Under the pieces are notes generated by a model. The model searched no databases, was not told the origin of the DNA, and saw only the letters and a program-made list of their open reading frames with translations. From DATLZB01 sp035574175 (GTDB lineage Bacteria; Pseudomonadota; Alphaproteobacteria; Rhizobiales; Hyphomicrobiaceae), in NCBI GenBank assembly GCA_035574175.1, contig DATLZB010000232.1, positions 1 through 9,264 of the forward strand: a stretch of 9,264 nt of DNA, written 5' to 3'. Every line of letters begins with the position of its first letter. The first letter of the stretch is position 1. Below are positions 6,132-9,264 of the stretch, piece after piece. The translations under genes and the position numbers were made by a program.

Positions 6132-6374
6132 ATGACCCAAAAAAAGGCGGCGCGGAGGTTGGTCCGCGAAGGCTCGCAACAGTCGGCGCGAGCGGCCGAA
6201 GACATGCTCGACCAAGCCTTGGAGAGTACCTTCCCCGCCAGCGACCCCTACTCCGTCGGCCGACCGACCGGCACCGAGCCCCCTGCCCGTCCAGCGAGCC
6301 GCAAGCCGCCGGTGATCGACAAGACCCGGGTCGAACGACTGGCCAAGAAGGTTCCAAAGGGGGGCCGGGCGTGA
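6132..6374 (+). CDS. Small basic protein with a TFPASDP motif, probably translated from a near-leaderless mRNA
   Basis: 80 residues. A Lys/Arg-rich N-terminus (MTQKKAARRLVRE) leads into a helix and the motif MLDQALESTFPASDPYS (about 25-41). Then comes a Pro-rich, probably disordered segment and a basic C-terminus (RVERLAKKVPKGGRA). Short proteins with an (L)D.AL..(S/T)FPASDP core are common and uncharacterised in Alphaproteobacteria; I know no function. The frame is open upstream to 6018, but the EcfG-type promoter at 6099-6123 excludes starts before about 6128. That leaves ATG 6132, with essentially no room for a Shine-Dalgarno. It is followed 89 bases later by the DUF697 GTPase on the same strand, which might be read from the same promoter. 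Confidence 0.75.
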   Translation: MTQKKAARRLVREGSQQSARAAEDMLDQALESTFPASDPYSVGRPTGTEPPARPASRKPPVIDKTRVERLAKKVPKGGRA

Positions 6375-6463
6375 CCGCAAAGCGGCAACTGCGTTAGCAT
6401 TGCCACCTGGGATGAAGGGTCTGCCGGATATGTGCGCAGGGCCGGATCTCTCGCCTTGATGCG

Positions 6464-7663
6464 ATGTTCGCGATGGATGCGGTGGGCGAAACCTCGGCGG
6501 AGGAGGCGGAGGAAACCATCGCGCGCAGGGCACGCGCGTGGGCACCTGTCGTTTGGTTGCTCGGCAAGGTCCAGTCCGGCAAGACCTCGATCGTCAGAAC
6601 CATCACGGCGAGCACCGACGCAGAGGTTGGCGACGGCTTCAAGGCCTGTACGCATACGGCGCGGGTGTTCGAGTTCCCCGCCGAGGCCCCCGCCATCCGC
6701 TTTCTCGACACACGGGGGCTCGGCGAGGTGGCCTACGACCCCTCCGAGGATATGGCTTTCTGCGAGAGACAGGCCCACCTCGTCGTGCTCGTGATGAAGG
6801 CCCTCGACCATCAGCAACAGGTGGTCGTCGCCGCCCTCGAAAAGGTACGCAAGCGCCATCCGGACTGGCCGGTGGTGGTCGCCCAGACGGCCCTGCACGA
6901 GGGTTATCGCCTGGGACAAGGTCACCCCGATCCTTACCCCTTCGACCAGGAAGGGCACTACCGCGGCCCACCGCAGGCGTTGCCTGCCGACCTGCTGCGC
7001 GCGCTCGCGCACCAACGTGCGCTCTTATCGCGCATCCCAGGACCCGGTCCGATTCTGTTCGTGCCGATCGATTTCACGCACGAAAGTGACGACTTCACGC
7101 CTGCCAACTACGGCCTCAAACCTTTCATGGACGCCCTACAGCGTGTCGCACCCTCGGCGCTGGGCGCCTCCTTGCGAGAGATGAGGGAGGGACAAGGCAA
7201 AGAGCGGGCCGGCAACGCCCATCCCTACATCTTGGGCTGCGCCGCGGCGGCCGCAGCGGCCGACCTCGTGCCCGTCGCAGGCGCGATCGCCGTACCGGGC
7301 GTGCAGGCTACCATGCTGCGCAGCTTGGGGCTCATCTACGGCACGCGCTGGGACAGGCGAACCCTCGCCGAGTTCGCCGGTGCACTGGGAGCAGGAATTG
7401 CCGTGCGCCTGCTTTCCGGATTCGGCATTCGCCAGCTCGTCAAGCTCGTACCGGTCTACGGGCAAACCGCGGGAGCGGCGGCAGCGGCGGCCACGAGCTT
7501 CGCCACCACCTATGCGCTGGGCAAGGCCGTATGCTTCTTCCTGGAGCACAGAGAAGCCGGCTCGATCGACGCGACGGCCGTGCAGAGGGTCTATGCCGAG
7601 AACCTGAGCAAGGCATTCGCGCTTGCCGGCCAACGTGAAACGGCGCGTACTAGCGGCCCCTAG
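6464..7663 (+). CDS. GTPase with C-terminal DUF697 membrane region
   Basis: 399 residues. The G domain has G1 GKVQSGKTS (34-42), a switch I threonine in ACTHT (62-66) and G3 DTRGLG (82-87). The G4 position reads VVAQTALHEG (138-147) instead of NKxD. A possible G5 is VPIDFT (200-205). The C-terminal third (about 253-362) is Ala/Gly-rich and hydrophobic, with three likely helices: YILGCAAAAAAADLVPVAGA, LAEFAGALGAGIAVRLLSGF and AGAAAAAATSFATTYALGKA. It contains the DLVP.AGAIA.PGVQATML pattern of DUF697. DUF697 GTPases are membrane-associated Era-like proteins of unknown target. The degenerate G4 suggests altered guanine specificity. The ATG at 6464 is the first usable start, since the frame opens at 6416; its ribosome site is poor, and ATG 6473 is the alternative. 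No own promoter is recognised. It may be read through from the TFPASDP gene. Confidence 0.84.
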   Translation: MFAMDAVGETSAEEAEETIARRARAWAPVVWLLGKVQSGKTSIVRTITASTDAEVGDGFKACTHTARVFEFPAEAPAIRFLDTRGLGEVAYDPSEDMAFCERQAHLVVLVMKALDHQQQVVVAALEKVRKRHPDWPVVVAQTALHEGYRLGQGHPDPYPFDQEGHYRGPPQALPADLLRALAHQRALLSRIPGPGPILFVPIDFTHESDDFTPANYGLKPFMDALQRVAPSALGASLREMREGQGKERAGNAHPYILGCAAAAAAADLVPVAGAIAVPGVQATMLRSLGLIYGTRWDRRTLAEFAGALGAGIAVRLLSGFGIRQLVKLVPVYGQTAGAAAAAATSFATTYALGKAVCFFLEHREAGSIDATAVQRVYAENLSKAFALAGQRETARTSGP

Positions 7664-7764
7664 CCCGTTCTATCTGCCGTAGTCATCCCTGGAGAGGCTG
7701 GTCGCCGATCCGCCAAACCATTCCATCGGGCTCTCTGGGGGCGCCGGCAGCCGCGCCTCCTCCC

Positions 7765-8265
7765 TCACGCGCGAGGCGTACGCCCGGCATGCGTGCGGTC
7801 TTCCTCATCGGACAAGCTGCGCTCGAGCCGCTTGAGCAGGTTCAGGATGACGAACGCCAGCGCTGCCGCCAACGCGGCGAGCACGAAGTAGCCGGCCCCG
7901 CAGGCCGCCCCGATCGCTCCTGCCAGCCACATACCGGCTCCGGTGGTGAGGCCCAGCACCGTACCCCGATCGCGAATGATGGCGCCAGCGGCAAGGAAAG
8001 CAACGCCCGCGGTGACCGCCTCAACGATGCGAATGGGATCGCCTTGGGCGCCGCCGTCCCGCCGGATGTGCTCGAACATCTCGAGCGCAATGACGGCGAA
8101 AACCGCTGCCGCCAGCGAGGTCAGCATATGCGTCCTAAGGCCCGCCGGCATGTCGCGCAGCTCCCGGTCGAGACCGATCACGCCACCGAGGCAGGCAGCC
8201 ACCAACAGCCGTAGCGCGATCGCCGTCTCGGGAATGGTGGTCGCAAGTGAATCGAGCCAGTTCAA
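7765..8265 (-). CDS. MgtC/SapB family inner-membrane protein
   Basis: 166 residues from a TTG at 8265. The N-terminal MgtC domain is clear: a first helix (about 14-32) leads into GLDRELRDMPAGLRTHML (31-48), the family's conserved charged motif. Next come LAAAVFAVIALEMF, VEAVTAGVAFLAAGAII and VLGLTTGAGMWLAGAIGAACGAG, and a last helix near 127-145. It ends in a charged tail, without the C-terminal ACT-like domain of longer MgtC proteins. MgtC proteins are linked to Mg2+ limitation, acid pH, F-ATPase inhibition and intracellular survival. The open frame reaches 8298, but that codon lies inside the -10 of an EcfG-type promoter (8297-8321), so TTG 8265 is the first sensible start, with a leader of about 25 bases and a weak ribosome site. 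Confidence 0.86.
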   Translation of the reverse strand: MNWLDSLATTIPETAIALRLLVAACLGGVIGLDRELRDMPAGLRTHMLTSLAAAVFAVIALEMFEHIRRDGGAQGDPIRIVEAVTAGVAFLAAGAIIRDRGTVLGLTTGAGMWLAGAIGAACGAGYFVLAALAAALAFVILNLLKRLERSLSDEEDRTHAGRTPRA

Positions 8266-8296
8266 GGGACCAGCCGGTTGCGTTACACAACTCGAC

Positions 8297-8321
8297 AACG
8301 TACGTACCGGGCCGCCGTTCC
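8297..8321 (-). promoter_or_regulatory. EcfG-type promoter for the MgtC-family gene
   Basis: On the minus strand GGAAC (8317-8321) is followed by 16 bases and CGTT (8297-8300), an exact consensus match. Transcription should begin near 8290. The rest of the 8322-8505 intergenic stretch shows no gene and no clear terminator for the upstream TRAP gene. Confidence 0.84.
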
Positions 8322-8505
8322 CCCCAACGACGGCCCCGGCAGCGGCGCTAGCTTCAGCCTAGATGTCGCTCTCACGCTTTCCTAGCCGTCCCAGGCCAGC
8401 CCTTCTCCTCCCGCCACGCGAGCGCAGGCCGGCCTCGGACCACCCGGCAGCCTTCCTCGCACGGCATCAGCGAGGCGCGGATCGGTCAGGCGCACCCCGT
8501 AAGGC

Positions 8506-9264
8506 TCAACGCAACCGGCTCGGATAGAGATAGTCCACCAACGTCATTGGAACCGCCGGCACGTAGGTACACAGCAGCAGCACGACGAGCAGCACGGCGA
8601 TGAAATAGACGTTGACCTTCGTTACCTCCCAGATGTTGGCCTTGGCGATCGAGCAGGCGGTGATCAGCACCGATGCCACGGGTGGGGTCTGCTGGCCGAT
8701 GGCGAGGTTGAGGGTCACGATCAGGCCGAAATGCACTGGGTCGATGCCGACCTGGGTGATGAGCGGGATGACGATTGGCACCACCAGGATGATGGCGGCG
8801 GCCGAGTGCAGAAAGAAGCCGATGACCAAGAAGAAGATGTTGAGCAGCAACAGGATCAGGTACTGGTTGGAGGTGAACTCGAGGATGCCAGCGGCGAGCG
8901 CCTGAGGCACCTGACGCAGCGTCAGGTAGTTGCCGAGCAGCACGGAGGCGGCCACCAGGATCATCACCACCGCGGTCTGCATACCGCCATCGAGCATGCC
9001 CTTCTTGAGTTCACTCCAGCGCAGCACAGGCCGCTCGTCACCGACTTTAACAATGCGATCGTAAACGGGGAAAATGAGCCCGACGAAGATCGCAGCGAGC
9101 ACGGCGAGGCCGGCAGCCTCGGTGGCGGTCACCCAGCCGCCGAAGATGCCGCCGAGGATGATGATCGGCAGCAGGAAGGTCGGCAGCGCACCGAGGAAGG
9201 TGTGGCGCAGCCGGGTGAGGTTGAAAGCCTCCTCGACGGGCAGCTTGTAGCGGCGGGCAAAATA
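8506..9264 (-). CDS. TRAP transporter large permease subunit (DctM-like), C-terminal part (cut by the right edge)
   Basis: 252 residues are visible; the N-terminal half lies beyond the window. The frame is open from the edge (YFARRYKLPVEEAF) to the TGA at 8506. Features of the DctM/TRAP-M family include GGIFGGWVTATEAAGLAVL, the helix block VVMILVAASVLLGNYL, and FFLHSAAAIILVVPIVIPLI followed by GIDPVHFGLIV. The hallmark LNLAIGQQTPPVASVLI loop precedes the last helices (YFIAVLLVVLLLCTYVPAVP). TRAP-M subunits are sodium-driven inner-membrane carriers that take up organic acids or related compounds delivered by a periplasmic DctP protein. The substrate cannot be told from this part. The small DctQ subunit and DctP would be expected upstream, outside the window. 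It has no visible link to the stress promoters. Confidence 0.9.
   Translation of the reverse strand, partial: YFARRYKLPVEEAFNLTRLRHTFLGALPTFLLPIIILGGIFGGWVTATEAAGLAVLAAIFVGLIFPVYDRIVKVGDERPVLRWSELKKGMLDGGMQTAVVMILVAASVLLGNYLTLRQVPQALAAGILEFTSNQYLILLLLNIFFLVIGFFLHSAAAIILVVPIVIPLITQVGIDPVHFGLIVTLNLAIGQQTPPVASVLITACSIAKANIWEVTKVNVYFIAVLLVVLLLCTYVPAVPMTLVDYLYPSRLR

Noticed and set aside
5609..6397. 262-codon plus-strand frame across the DUF992 and TFPASDP genes
   Set aside because: Its composition is Arg/Pro/His-rich and low in complexity. It overlaps two better supported genes and a promoter.
6248..7015. 255-codon minus-strand frame opposite the DUF697 GTPase
   Set aside because: It is the antisense shadow of a G domain with conserved motifs and has no recognisable family.
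7740..7757. GGCGC/GCGCC hairpin between the DUF697 GTPase and MgtC genes
   Set aside because: It has only five pairs with an eight-base loop and no T-run, so it is too weak to call a terminator in such GC-rich DNA.

Overview
The window is about 64% GC by eye. It carries gene families typical of Alphaproteobacteria, most likely Hyphomicrobiales (rhizobia-like): DUF992, paired DUF5985 proteins, a PRC-barrel protein, DUF883, a cytoplasmic poly-HAMP kinase and a TRAP permease. The strongest taxonomic clue is a set of promoters of the form GGAAC-N16/17-CGTT. This is the known signature of EcfG (SigT/RpoE2), the general-stress-response (GSR) sigma factor found only in Alphaproteobacteria. No rRNA, tRNA, CRISPR array, insertion sequence or integrase was seen, and no intergenic gap exceeds 300 bases.

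Layout. 1-1038 (minus) is the N-terminal part of a soluble poly-HAMP sensor kinase that runs off the left edge; its promoter lies at 1216-1241. 1320-2243 (minus) is a three-gene operon with a winged-helix regulator and two small DUF5985 membrane proteins; its promoter lies at 2316-2340. 2450-4000 (plus) is a membrane-anchored GTPase. 4115-5021 (plus) is a DUF883 tail-anchored protein followed by a YqjE/holin-like membrane protein, with a promoter at 4045-4069. 5102-5479 (plus) is a PRC-barrel protein with its own promoter at 5033-5057. 5537-6019 (minus) is a secreted DUF992 protein, convergent with the PRC-barrel gene across a strong hairpin. 6132-6374 (plus) is a small basic protein with a TFPASDP motif, whose promoter at 6099-6123 sits so close that the mRNA should be nearly leaderless. 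6464-7663 (plus) is a second GTPase with a C-terminal DUF697 membrane region. 7765-8265 (minus) is an MgtC/SapB membrane protein with a promoter at 8297-8321. 8506-9264 (minus) is the C-terminal part of a TRAP transporter large permease, cut by the right edge.

Reading. Six transcription units share the stress-sigma signature. Each copy is intergenic, correctly oriented and at a workable distance from a start codon. I read this as a GSR island centred on the cell envelope. It combines a stress sensor kinase, a regulator with its membrane partners, DUF883/holin-like and PRC-barrel proteins, MgtC, and two GTPases interleaved without a visible EcfG site of their own. The sigma factor and its PhyR/NepR regulators are not in the window. 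The promoter assignments also correct several starts: the long upstream extensions of the winged-helix, MgtC and TFPASDP reading frames overlap or precede the promoters and cannot be translated from them.
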